The translations under genes were made by a program, and so were the position numbers. 51,470 nt of DNA, taken from NCBI RefSeq assembly GCF_015244745.1, contig NZ_JABCQI010000013.1:1-51470 (forward strand). Reading direction: 5' to 3'. Below are positions 37,720 to 44,980 of this stretch, in pieces; the stretch's first letter is position 1; the number at the start of each line of letters is the position of its first letter. Below the pieces are notes generated by a model. The model made no database searches. It was not told where the DNA came from and was given only the letters and a program-made list of their open reading frames with translations. The DNA is from Gluconobacter cadivus. Lineage in GTDB: Bacteria > Pseudomonadota > Alphaproteobacteria > Acetobacterales > Acetobacteraceae.

Positions 37720-39282
37720 TCAGTTCCCCAGAAAGGGCACCGGAACCCAGCGCAGCCCATCGTCGTCCTGCACCAGCAGCAGGGCTTCCGTCTTCTTGCG
37801 CTCGTGCAGACCCTGCACGGCCTTGGCGAAATCGTCCGGGGTGTTGATCTGGTCCTGTCCGACCTGCGTAATCACGTTGCCTTCCACAATCCCGCGCGAG
37901 GCGGCGGGGCTACCCGCCTCGACCCGCGAGACGAGAACGCCGCGCTGGTCGTCAGACAGCGCATATTGCGTGCGTGCGTCCGCGTCGATCGCACTGACCG
38001 TTACCCCCAGTTCACCCAGAGCCGCATGGCGGTGTTCAGGCTGGTGCGTGTCTGATGGCGGCATATCCGGCGGCGTGGGGGACTGCGCGAGCGTGATCGG
38101 CAGCGTTTTGAGTGCACCCTTGTGCCAGACCGTCAACTGCGCCTGCGTCCCCGGCAGAATGGAGGCAATGATGCGCGGCATGGTCTGGCCGGTCACGTCC
38201 TGATCGTTGACGCGGGTGATGATGTCGCCAACCTCAAGACCCGCTTTTGCAGCCGGGCCTTTCGGATCGATTTCCGAAATCAGCGTTCCCTTGCCGTTGG
38301 AGCCGTCCGGCTTGCGGAAATCGAGCGTCTCGGCAATGTCGTTCGTCACATCCTGGAATTTCAGCCCCATCCAGCCGCGCGAGACATGCCCGGTGCGCCG
38401 AAGCTGGTCGATGATCCCCCGCGCATCATCCGCCGGAATGGCAAAACCAATCCCGATGGAATCGCCGCCCGAGCCGCCATAAATCAGCGTGTTGATACCG
38501 ATAACCTCACCGGACAGGTTGAACAGCGGACCGCCGGAATTACCACGATTGATAGCGGCATCGGTCTGGATATAGTCGTCATACAGACCGTGTTCGACGT
38601 TTCGTCCGCGCGAAGAAATGATGCCTGCCGTCACGGTTCCGTTCAGCCCGAACGGGTTGCCGATCGCCAGAACCCAGTCCCCAATCCGCGCTTTGTCGCT
38701 CCGGCCCAGCGGGACGGTCGGAAGCGGACGCTTGGGCTTGACCTCCAGCACGGCCAGATCGACCTGACTGTCTCTTCCCACGATCCGCGCCGGCATTTCG
38801 GTCCCGTCCTGAAGCGTGACGCTGACCTGATCTGCCCCTTCAATCACGTGGTTGTTCGTCACGATGATACCGGATGCATCAATGATGAAGCCCGAACCCA
38901 GCGCCTGCTGACGACGCGGCGGATGGTTCGGGGCCGGTTTATGTTTCAGGTAATCATGAAAGAATTTTTCCAGCGGTGAGCCCTGCTGGAACGGGGGCAC
39001 CTGCGGGCCGTCCGGATCGCTGGAATCGGGGCCTTTATCATCCGTCTTCGCAGGCTTGAGCACAGCGGAGGTCGAGACGTTGACGACCGACGGCAGAAGC
39101 CTGTTTGCAAGATCCGCAAAGCTCGACGGCACCGAACGTGGCGCAGGAGTCGGTACGGAAGACGGCTGGCCTGCAACCGGCGCAGCATCCTGAGCCAGCG
39201 CTGGAGCCGCGCTCAGCGCCCAACCTGCGGAAAGGGACAGCGCCAGAGCGGAAACAGAAAGACGGACAGACGGGTTTTTCAT
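37720..39282 (-). CDS. Do-family periplasmic serine protease (DegP/HtrA)
   Basis: 520 residues, with a signal peptide (1-30, APALA-QD), a Ser/Pro-rich linker, a trypsin-like domain and two PDZ domains (about 290-390 and 415-515). The triad is His145 (VTNNHVIEG), Asp175 (QVDLAVLEV) and Ser249 (GNSGGPLF). It degrades or refolds damaged envelope proteins. First gene of a pair with the FUSC protein. Confidence 0.96.
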   Translation of the reverse strand: MKNPSVRLSVSALALSLSAGWALSAAPALAQDAAPVAGQPSSVPTPAPRSVPSSFADLANRLLPSVVNVSTSAVLKPAKTDDKGPDSSDPDGPQVPPFQQGSPLEKFFHDYLKHKPAPNHPPRRQQALGSGFIIDASGIIVTNNHVIEGADQVSVTLQDGTEMPARIVGRDSQVDLAVLEVKPKRPLPTVPLGRSDKARIGDWVLAIGNPFGLNGTVTAGIISSRGRNVEHGLYDDYIQTDAAINRGNSGGPLFNLSGEVIGINTLIYGGSGGDSIGIGFAIPADDARGIIDQLRRTGHVSRGWMGLKFQDVTNDIAETLDFRKPDGSNGKGTLISEIDPKGPAAKAGLEVGDIITRVNDQDVTGQTMPRIIASILPGTQAQLTVWHKGALKTLPITLAQSPTPPDMPPSDTHQPEHRHAALGELGVTVSAIDADARTQYALSDDQRGVLVSRVEAGSPAASRGIVEGNVITQVGQDQINTPDDFAKAVQGLHERKKTEALLLVQDDDGLRWVPVPFLGN

Positions 39283-39407
39283 ACCCCCACGCTAACGCAG
39301 AACATGGCCCTTCGTCACCATCCCGCCATTCAGGATGCGTTTTCAGACCATTGATGTTAGGCTCATGCCTCTTTCCGATACAATAATTCCCTTGATGAGA
39401 GCCCGGC

Positions 39408-40607
39408 ATGACTGACACAACGCCCCCCAACGACATGCCGCCCGCCTCCCCCGGGACAGACGCCCGCAGCGCCGAAACCCGCATCGCTGATATCCTGAAA
39501 TCCGAGCAGGACAGTCAGGGCTCGAACGTCCTGTCCTTCGCAGCCCTCGAAAGCGTCTCGGTGCGCGATGGCCACGCCCATGTTTCGCTGGCGACGTCAC
39601 GGGACAATGCTTCGCGCGTGGAACCGCTCCGGCCCCGGGTCGAAGCCGCGATTGCGAGCCTGCCAGGCATTACGGGCGCCACCCTGTCCTTCACATCTCA
39701 TCGCCCCGCAACGCCGACCGCCGCCAACGCGCCCGCGCAGGGCGGAGGACACCATCCCTTCAATCTGGGCGACAAACGTCGCAACGCCGCGAGCCGACAT
39801 GCTCCCGAGACGCTGCTGCCGGGCGTGAAGGCCGTTATTGCCGTCGCATCGGGCAAAGGAGGCGTCGGCAAATCCACCACGGCCGTCAATCTTGCGGTCG
39901 GTCTTGCGCGCGAGGGCCTGAAGACCGGACTTCTGGATGCGGATATCTATGGCCCCTCCCTCCCCCGGATGCTGGGACGCAACACCCGTCCGGACGTCGT
40001 GGACGGAACGATCCTGCCGATCGAAGCCTGGGGCCTGAAGAGCATGTCCATCGGCTATCTGGTGGACGAAAACCAGGCAATGATCTGGCGTGGTCCGATG
40101 GTCATGGGCGCGCTGACGCAGTTTCTGGGCGAAGTCGAATGGGGGGAACTCGACGTTCTCGTGATCGACATGCCCCCCGGCACCGGCGACGCGCAGCTGA
40201 CGCTGGCCCAGAAGCTCGGCCCCAAACTTGCGACGGGTGGTGCGGTCATCGTCTCTACGCCGCAGGATATCGCGCTGCTGGACGCAAGACGCGGGGTGGC
40301 CATGTTCGAGCGGATGGAAACCCCGATCCTCGGCGTGGTCGAGAACATGTCCTATTTCTGCTGCCCGAACTGCAACCACCGAACGGAGCTGTTCGGACAC
40401 GGGGGCGCAAAGGCCGAGGCCGAAAAAATGGGCGTCCCGTTCCTCGCTGAGATCCCGCTGCTCGCCGATATCCGCGCCAGTGGCGATGACGGGACTCCGA
40501 TCATCCTGTCTGCACCCGATAGCGAAGCGGCTCAGGCCTATACACGGCTTGCGCAGGCTGTGGCCCGTTCCCTGTCTTCCGAACACAGCACGAAAGAGCC
40601 GTCATGA
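39408..40607 (+). CDS. Mrp/ApbC iron-sulfur cluster carrier ATPase
   Basis: 399 residues. An N-terminal DUF59-like domain (about 20-100) is joined to a ParA/MinD-like P-loop ATPase with a deviant Walker A in ASGKGGVGKSTTAVNLA. VIDMPPGTGDAQ and the CxxC of FCCPNC bind the transferred 4Fe-4S cluster. It probably loads Fe-S enzymes such as those for queuosine and methylthiolation seen in this window. Divergent from degP. Confidence 0.95.
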   Translation: MTDTTPPNDMPPASPGTDARSAETRIADILKSEQDSQGSNVLSFAALESVSVRDGHAHVSLATSRDNASRVEPLRPRVEAAIASLPGITGATLSFTSHRPATPTAANAPAQGGGHHPFNLGDKRRNAASRHAPETLLPGVKAVIAVASGKGGVGKSTTAVNLAVGLAREGLKTGLLDADIYGPSLPRMLGRNTRPDVVDGTILPIEAWGLKSMSIGYLVDENQAMIWRGPMVMGALTQFLGEVEWGELDVLVIDMPPGTGDAQLTLAQKLGPKLATGGAVIVSTPQDIALLDARRGVAMFERMETPILGVVENMSYFCCPNCNHRTELFGHGGAKAEAEKMGVPFLAEIPLLADIRASGDDGTPIILSAPDSEAAQAYTRLAQAVARSLSSEHSTKEPS

Positions 40608-40774
40608 TCCGTCTTCTTTTCCTCGGCGCCTGCCTGACAGGAGCAGGCCTGACGCTGGCTGGCTGCTCCCATACGGTGACGCATCAGGGGCTTTCTTCCG
40701 ACGGCTATGGCTTTACGAAAGACTCGCAGCATCTGCCGCCGCCCGCCGATCTGACCACGCCTATCCCGCACTAA
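40604..40774 (+). CDS. Small lipoprotein
   Basis: 56 residues. A lipoprotein signal peptide with lipobox LAGC (Cys21) is followed by a short polar mature part ending PPPADLTTPIPH. No family recognised. The start overlaps the mrp stop as ATGA, so it is co-translated with the ATPase. It is the last host gene before the cut tRNA-Thr. Confidence 0.75.
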   Translation: MIRLLFLGACLTGAGLTLAGCSHTVTHQGLSSDGYGFTKDSQHLPPPADLTTPIPH

Positions 40775-40822
40775 AATCCAAACGAAAATCCGGCACGCGA
40801 ACAGAGAATCGTTTTCGGGAGC

Positions 40823-40851
40823 TTGACCTGACAGCCCCGAACATGGAAAAA
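40823..40851 (+). promoter_or_regulatory. Possible promoter of the cut tRNA-Thr
   Basis: TTGACC (40823-40828) with a poor GAAAAA 17 bases later and the tRNA 5' end 15 bases further on. The -35 is good and the -10 is not, so this is only a candidate. It would mean the native tRNA promoter stayed with the 5' half. Confidence 0.3.
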
Positions 40852-40865
40852 GCCGCACTGCCGAT

Positions 40866-40902
40866 GCCGGGTTAGCACAGTGGTAGTGCAGCGGTTTTGT
40901 AA
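40866..40902 (+). pseudogene. tRNA-Thr (TGT), 5' half only
   Basis: Clear tRNA positions 1-38: acceptor strand GCCGGGT, TA, D-arm GCAC-AGTGGTA-GTGC, A, anticodon stem GCGGT, then loop TTTGTAA with anticodon TGT at 40898-40900. The next bases CTACC do not pair with GCGGT, and no T-arm or acceptor 3' strand follows before the integrase gene. The gene is broken exactly after the anticodon loop, as expected for integration in the anticodon-loop region. Confidence 0.85.
40896..40902 (+). other. Putative prophage attachment site (attL core)
   Basis: TTTGTAA is where tRNA-Thr similarity stops and phage sequence begins. The same seven bases form the anticodon loop of the intact tRNA-Thr near the integrase. 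The true core may be longer; the matching attR lies outside the window. Confidence 0.5.
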
Positions 40903-40978
40903 CTACCACCAATCCTTGCTATAATGCCCTTAATGCTAGTGTTTTCAACACTTTAGCAGCGCAATGCGCTAAAAAGCG

Positions 40979-40998
40979 CCTAACACAGTGCTAGTGCA
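40979..40998 (+). repeat. Second copy of the tRNA-Thr D-arm sequence
   Basis: CCTAACACAGTGCTAGTGCA matches GTTAGCACAGTGGTAGTGCA of the broken tRNA (40871-40890) at 16 of 20 positions, including all of AGTG-TAGTGCA apart from one base. It lies just before the integrase ribosome site. It may be an integrase arm-binding site or a relic of an earlier integration. Hairpins (GCTAGTGTT/AACACTTTAGC at 40934-40956 and AGCGC-AAT-GCGCT after it) fill the space between. Confidence 0.45.
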
Positions 40999-41013
40999 AA
41001 GGGAGTACCTATT

Positions 41014-42291
41014 GTGGGGTTGAGCACTACGGCGCGTAGCATAGCGCCCTATCAGGTGTTTGCGAGGGGCAGCAACTTCTACGTTCGCTTCTCGATCAAA
41101 GGCCAAGGACAAATCGTCAGGAGTCTCGGAACAAAAGACGAACGTGAAGCCCATCGCAAAGCGCCAATGGTTTATGGCGAGGCCATTCACCGGGACAGCA
41201 TCGGACTGAGCGCAAAGAAAAAGAAGTTCGGACAATACTGCGACGAGTTCCTAGAACACCTACAGAAGCGATGCGACAACGGGCGAATCAAAGAGACCCA
41301 GCGGAAAAGGCATCACGCGGTCATCGACCGATATCTCCGAGAATATTTTCAAGACGAGAACATTGCGACGATCACGTCGGGCAAGATCGACCACTTCTGG
41401 CATTGGCGAGACACCTATTGGACAGAAGGCCCCGGCGCCTCCATTAAGCAACTATCCTATGAACGTCAGGGCCGAGTGGTTCACATGCCAATCAGCCCTC
41501 GGTCGAGAAAACCGCCTAGCGCCTCAAGCAAAGCCAACGAGTCGCAGGCCATCCGAGCCTTTTTTGATTGGGCTCGTAAGCATGGCTCCACAAAAGAAGT
41601 TGTCGAGGTCGAAGCCGTTAAGGTCGATCCTAATGCCCGACCATCTTTATCAGCCGAGGAATACGGACAGCTTGTCGCCCTGGCGGCTGCAAGAATGCAG
41701 GAGCCAGATATCCATCCGAGGGTTAGGCAAGATCGTGCCCGGCTGTATGCCTACATCGAACTGATGGCCTACACGGGAATGAGGCCGACAGAAGCCAAGC
41801 ACCTGAAATGGGAACACATCAAGGGCTACCGATACGATCCCAACAGCCCGCCGAAGTTCGATCATGAGATCGTGTTCAAGGTTTACGGCAAGAGCAAGTC
41901 CAGACCCCTTGAAGCCATGCCGGAAGTGAAATCGGCTCTCGATATGCTGTGGATCATCGAATGCAATGTTTTGGGACGCGATCCCCTGCCCTCCGAGTCG
42001 ATCTTCATCAACAGCCGAGGCAACATTCAAACGACATTCCGTTCGGGCCTCTCGGAACTGCTACGGCAAACAGGACTCGCAACTGACTATCGGGGAATGA
42101 AGCGGACTGCCTATAGCTTTAGGCATTTTTACGCGACGCAGATGCTTCTTGCGAACGTCAGCATTAACGATGTTGCGATGAACATGGGAACTGGCGTGAA
42201 GATGATCGAGCAGTTCTACAGCGACGTAAGATTGTCGATGATCAAGGATCGACTGCGACCCGAATGGAAAAACGTCACGCGAAGGGATTGA
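41014..42291 (+). CDS. int: Tyrosine-type site-specific integrase
   Basis: Phage integrase of 425 residues. An N-terminal arm-binding/core-binding region (about 1-190) precedes a catalytic domain with Arg257 (TGMRPTEAKHL), Arg370-His371 (YSFRHFYATQM; the first His of HxxR is Tyr367) and the nucleophile Tyr402 (EQFYSDVR). GTG start, preceded by GGGAG. It would catalyse insertion into tRNA-Thr at its left. The intact phage tRNA-Thr lies four bases after its stop on the opposite strand. Confidence 0.93.
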   Translation: MGLSTTARSIAPYQVFARGSNFYVRFSIKGQGQIVRSLGTKDEREAHRKAPMVYGEAIHRDSIGLSAKKKKFGQYCDEFLEHLQKRCDNGRIKETQRKRHHAVIDRYLREYFQDENIATITSGKIDHFWHWRDTYWTEGPGASIKQLSYERQGRVVHMPISPRSRKPPSASSKANESQAIRAFFDWARKHGSTKEVVEVEAVKVDPNARPSLSAEEYGQLVALAAARMQEPDIHPRVRQDRARLYAYIELMAYTGMRPTEAKHLKWEHIKGYRYDPNSPPKFDHEIVFKVYGKSKSRPLEAMPEVKSALDMLWIIECNVLGRDPLPSESIFINSRGNIQTTFRSGLSELLRQTGLATDYRGMKRTAYSFRHFYATQMLLANVSINDVAMNMGTGVKMIEQFYSDVRLSMIKDRLRPEWKNVTRRD

Positions 42292-42295
42292 GAAA

Positions 42296-42371
42296 TGGTG
42301 CCGGCGGAGGGATTCAAACCCCCGACCTTTCGATTACAAATCGACTGCACTATCAGCTGTGCTACGCCGGC
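42296..42371 (-). tRNA. tRNA-Thr (TGT), intact, phage-borne
   Basis: On the minus strand: acceptor GCCGGCG/CGCCGGC, TA, D-arm GCAC-AGCTGATA-GTGC, anticodon loop TTTGTAA (TGT), T-arm GGGGG-TTTGAAT-CCCTC region, discriminator A and encoded CCA (42296-42298). The first base pair of the anticodon stem (G-A) is a mismatch. The T-loop has TTTGAAT instead of TTCGAAT. The acceptor and D-arm differ from the broken host copy at several positions, so it is a different gene, not the displaced half. It probably replaces the function lost at 40866. Confidence 0.9.
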
Positions 42372-42421
42372 ATTCGGGGCCGTTCCTATACAGCAAGGAA
42401 TCCCCTGTCAAGACAATATAG

Positions 42422-42883
42422 TCAGTCGTTATTCCATACATAGGAGAACTGCTGACTAACCCCGTTGGCCTTGGTGATCTTGATATCGCAACCGAGACTC
42501 CGTTTGCTTGTGTCCGTAAAATAAGCCGTTGCTGATACGGATGCAGCAATTCGGTCATCAACGAGCCATTGCAATGCTTCTTCGCAATAAGCCTTCGCAC
42601 GAATGAGATATTCATTTGGGTCACTGACAGACATCACGCCAAGCTGCCATATTCTCGAACCGATCGGTTGCTGGCGGTAAGCATCAGCCCACCATCCCTT
42701 CTGATCAACAGTCAGTGTCCAATCCGATTCAGCAACGCGATCAGACATCAGTGAAATCATACAAGCTGTTTCGAGGTCATGGCCTGTCTGGACATCAACA
42801 GTGATGTTTGTCCCAAGCAGACTTTCGAGTTCTATATCCGCCCTTTGTTTCTCGTTATCATATATCATCTTCAAATCAGCCAT
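42422..42883 (-). CDS. Phage GP46-like baseplate protein
   Basis: 153 residues resembling the phage GP46 family (Mu gp46-like, baseplate assembly). ISLMSDRVAESDW, DQKGWWADAYRQQPIGSRIW, the YCEEALQWLVDDRIA segment and a beta-rich end with the TKANGVSQQFSYVW segment follow the family order. Start 42883 is chosen because GGAG is then five bases away; ATG 42886 is adjacent. Last gene of the leftward phage block; the start of this gene overlaps the stop of the previous one. Confidence 0.75.
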   Translation of the reverse strand: MADLKMIYDNEKQRADIELESLLGTNITVDVQTGHDLETACMISLMSDRVAESDWTLTVDQKGWWADAYRQQPIGSRIWQLGVMSVSDPNEYLIRAKAYCEEALQWLVDDRIAASVSATAYFTDTSKRSLGCDIKITKANGVSQQFSYVWNND

Positions 42884-43148
42884 CATTTCTCCAATACATC
42901 AAATACGCCATCAATAATTCTGAGTCGTGATGGCCTAAAATAAACAGGTATTTTTCTATATCTCGATCTAAGTCTTCGATAGTTTTACCGACTTTACCAA
43001 CAACAGTAGCAACAACACCTCTAGGGTATTTCGTATAAATCCTTGACGTGGCCTGTAACTCGATCCAGTTGACGAGGAAGTCTCGTTTCTCTTGTAGGAT
43101 TGTTCGCCTTTGGTGAAGCTGCAATCGCAGTCGTTGCGGGTCACTCAT
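42876..43148 (-). CDS. Hypothetical phage protein
   Basis: 90 residues, no family recognised. Mostly helical and charged, with an N-terminal RLRLQLHQRRTILQEKRDF and VVATVVGKVGKTIEDLDRDI in the middle. GAGG precedes ATG 43148; an in-frame ATG at 43160 is possible. It overlaps its neighbours at both ends, so it belongs to one tightly packed transcript with the lysis and baseplate genes. Confidence 0.6.
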   Translation of the reverse strand: MSDPQRLRLQLHQRRTILQEKRDFLVNWIELQATSRIYTKYPRGVVATVVGKVGKTIEDLDRDIEKYLFILGHHDSELLMAYLMYWRNDG

Positions 43149-43500
43149 CAGCCTCGTCATCCAGCGAAGGCGATTTGTATTTGATGACGAGCATCAGAAG
43201 ATCATCACCTGTTAAAAGATGCTCGTCATAAGCATCCTTCAACTGCTCAATCTTTTCATCTAATGCTGCATTATCAAAGAAAGCCTTCTCGGTATTGACT
43301 TTCATTTCTTCTGTTAATTCGTTCTGGATGTTACAGACATATCTCCAAGGGTCGGAGACTAAATTAGAACTCACTTGGTCTGCATACTTCTCATAATGAT
43401 CACGCAGGATATCATTGTTGATCATATTGGCTTCATGGATATGATCCATCTGACATAGGATCAGTTGTCCCAAGGCAAGTGCTAAATCATCTCTTTTCAT
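43141..43500 (-). CDS. Hypothetical phage protein
   Basis: 119 residues, acidic and predicted largely helical (for example ALDEKIEQLKDAYDEHLL). No signal peptide, no recognised domain. GAGGAG precedes the start, which overlaps the Rz1-like stop by 14 bases. Confidence 0.6.
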   Translation of the reverse strand: MKRDDLALALGQLILCQMDHIHEANMINNDILRDHYEKYADQVSSNLVSDPWRYVCNIQNELTEEMKVNTEKAFFDNAALDEKIEQLKDAYDEHLLTGDDLLMLVIKYKSPSLDDEADE

Positions 43501-43750
43501 TACTCGGCTCCTCTATATTCTTAATAGCCTGTAGTTTGTCCCGACAATCATTCCCTGCGTTACTCAATCCGAGCATGAAATAAGCCAAGTCCCTGTCATT
43601 TGGACTTACTGGAACCATTGGGGCTTCCTGACAGGTCAGCATGTTTGCCGGAAGTGTTAGTGGTGCCTGCTGCGGTATTTGACTCGCGCAGGCCGTCAAG
43701 CACGGCAGAGATAGCAGGGCTGGAAGCACAGGATTTAGTCTCTTTCGCAT
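43487..43750 (-). CDS. Rz1-like outer-membrane spanin lipoprotein
   Basis: 87 residues. A lipoprotein signal with lipobox LTAC (Cys21) and a Pro/Gln-rich short mature region (QIPQQAPLTLP) fit o-spanins. Its first 155 bases lie inside the Rz-like gene in another reading frame and it extends 109 bases beyond it. AAGGA precedes the ATG. With Rz it would bridge inner and outer membranes to fuse them at lysis. Confidence 0.75.
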   Translation of the reverse strand: MRKRLNPVLPALLSLPCLTACASQIPQQAPLTLPANMLTCQEAPMVPVSPNDRDLAYFMLGLSNAGNDCRDKLQAIKNIEEPSNEKR

Positions 43751-44009
43751 CTGAAATCCTTTTCACGATGGTTATTGTTTTGGCCTGTCTGGCTTGCTCT
43801 TGCTTCAGCAGGACCGTTTGTTGTTCTTGATACTTTTCGTAGTCGGATTTCATCTGGGATATTGTCTGACTAGCTTGAGCCAGTTGGGTTTGTTTGAGGC
43901 GATCATCCAACTGGTAATGTCGACCCCATACAAAGAGGCCGACAATCACACCAACGACGACAATCCATTTCCCGAATTTCTCAAGTAAGGGTAATAGAAA
44001 TGCCGCCAT
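43596..44009 (-). CDS. Rz-like inner-membrane spanin
   Basis: 137 residues. An N-terminal membrane segment (WIVVVGVIVGLFVWG, about 15-29) is followed by a long Gln/Lys-rich coiled coil (about 35-90) and a Ser/Gly-rich tail, the i-spanin layout. The overlapping lipoprotein gene in a second frame strongly supports the Rz/Rz1 call. It is two bases after the small membrane ORF upstream. Confidence 0.78.
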   Translation of the reverse strand: MAAFLLPLLEKFGKWIVVVGVIVGLFVWGRHYQLDDRLKQTQLAQASQTISQMKSDYEKYQEQQTVLLKQEQARQAKTITIVKRISDAKETKSCASSPAISAVLDGLRESNTAAGTTNTSGKHADLSGSPNGSSKSK

Positions 44010-44011
44010 AA

Positions 44012-44146
44012 TCAGGCACCTGCTTTAACGTCAGCCACTACAGTCTGGACGCCTGCTTTGATCTTCTTACGGTAGAAATAAGCCGCTCCGAAAGCAGCGA
44101 TATTAATAACTTCGACGACAACCGCCGTTATTACGATAGTTTCCAT
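44012..44146 (-). CDS. Small single-span phage membrane protein
   Basis: 44 residues with one hydrophobic segment (METIVITAVVVEVINIAAFG region) and a basic tail YFYRKKIKAG. A strong GGAGG lies five bases before the ATG, and the gene directly precedes the spanins. A holin or regulator role is possible from position; no family match is claimed. Confidence 0.6.
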   Translation of the reverse strand: METIVITAVVVEVINIAAFGAAYFYRKKIKAGVQTVVADVKAGA

Positions 44147-44183
44147 GATAACCTCCATGTTAAGTTACCATGTATTTATTGGA

Positions 44184-44218
44184 CAAAAAGAAACCCTATG
44201 CCTTTCGACATAGGGTTC
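44184..44218 (-). terminator. Rho-independent terminator in the lysis region
   Basis: Perfect AACCCTATG/CATAGGGTT stem with an eight-base loop (44192-44217), followed on the minus strand by TCTTTTTG. It separates the two-span membrane gene from the lysis genes, so the latter probably have their own promoter in the 26 bases after the stem or depend on read-through. Confidence 0.85.
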
Positions 44219-44244
44219 AACTGTTTTGCATCGGATTTTGTCTA

Positions 44245-44430
44245 TTATGAAGTAATATAAAAATATCCACCCGTGAGCAATGCGACGAATATTCCGAGTA
44301 TGAAAAATGTATGTTGAAACATGAACAACATTATCGGACCGAATATCCTAGCCATAAGAACACCGACGAATAGCACAAAACACATCATAATAAAAAAGTA
44401 GATACCCACATGGTCTACTAGATAAAGCAT
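44245..44430 (-). CDS. Small two-span phage membrane protein, possible holin
   Basis: 61 residues, nearly all hydrophobic, with two segments (about 8-27, 36-57) and very short loops. AAGGAG precedes the start. Size and membrane layout would fit a small holin, but none of the holin families is recognised. Confidence 0.6.
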   Translation of the reverse strand: MLYLVDHVGIYFFIMMCFVLFVGVLMARIFGPIMLFMFQHTFFILGIFVALLTGGYFYITS

Positions 44431-44489
44431 ATAACTCTCCTTCTGAATATCTGTGTTATATGCTCTGACTTTTAATATTCCTAAGCCTA

Positions 44490-44699
44490 TTAAGGTATGA
44501 GCAGTATTTCATATAGGATATCTATGGACTGGTCTTCTTCATATCGCTCACGCAGTTCATTTAAGAGAACATATCGTGTTAGAAGGTCATTGTTACGACT
44601 ATTGAATTCTTTCTCCGTAAGAGTGTTCTTCCAAACGAACTCGGCATGTTCCTCCATAAGACGGTCTATTTTCCTGCATAGCATTTGATAAGAGTCCAT
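44490..44699 (-). CDS. Hypothetical phage protein, similar to the 51030 gene product
   Basis: 69 residues, charged and helical. The C-terminal end LNELRERYEEDQSIDILYEI resembles LQYIRNEYERDNSYSILKAY in the protein encoded at 51030-51368, suggesting two diverged copies. ATG 44699 follows an AGGA; the frame is open further upstream but overlaps the preceding microprotein gene. Confidence 0.55.
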   Translation of the reverse strand: MDSYQMLCRKIDRLMEEHAEFVWKNTLTEKEFNSRNNDLLTRYVLLNELRERYEEDQSIDILYEILLIP

Positions 44700-44700
44700 A

Positions 44701-44784
44701 TTATTTTCCTTTAAGTTCCTCTGTTGCCTTACGGCAAAACTCAATGAATGCTTTTAAGGATTCATCGAACTTCTCTTTATCCAT
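44701..44784 (-). CDS. 27-residue phage microprotein
   Basis: Open frame for MDKEKFDESLKAFIEFCRKA followed by a short polar end (TEELKGK). The charge pattern would form one amphipathic helix. It starts inside the last codons of the 67-residue gene (eight-base overlap) with an AAAGGT-like site and ends two bases before the next gene's ATG. The tight fit supports translation; function unknown. Confidence 0.45.
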   Translation of the reverse strand: MDKEKFDESLKAFIEFCRKATEELKGK

Positions 44785-44980
44785 TACCTTTACCCTTCAC
44801 TTCTGCCTTTGCTTCGGGTTCTGGAAACAGGCGGCTAACTAGGGCAGTGATATGTTCGCTACTGATACCAGCGCCGTTATCAATGCTGGCTAGGATAATC
44901 TTCAAGTTGAGGATATTGACGAATAGTTCCTTCGCCAATCTGCCAGTTGCATACAGGCCAATAATCTCTTCGTTTGTCAT
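44777..44980 (-). CDS. Hypothetical phage protein
   Basis: 67 residues, helical, ending in a Lys/Glu/Gly-rich tail. No family recognised. Its start overlaps the HNH stop as ATGA (44977-44980). Confidence 0.55.
   Translation of the reverse strand: MTNEEIIGLYATGRLAKELFVNILNLKIILASIDNGAGISSEHITALVSRLFPEPEAKAEVKGKGNG

Noticed and set aside
39597-40586. 329-residue open frame antisense to mrp
   Set aside because: Shadow of the Mrp gene, which carries a complete P-loop and CxxC.
40866-41013. Group I intron in the tRNA-Thr anticodon loop
   Set aside because: The break position would fit, but no 3' exon (anticodon 3' strand, T-arm, acceptor) is found in the next 110 bases before int, and an integrase follows; prophage insertion explains it better.
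42334-42624. 96-residue minus-strand open frame across tRNA-Thr
   Set aside because: Runs through the tRNA gene and the GP46-like gene in another frame; no supporting signal.
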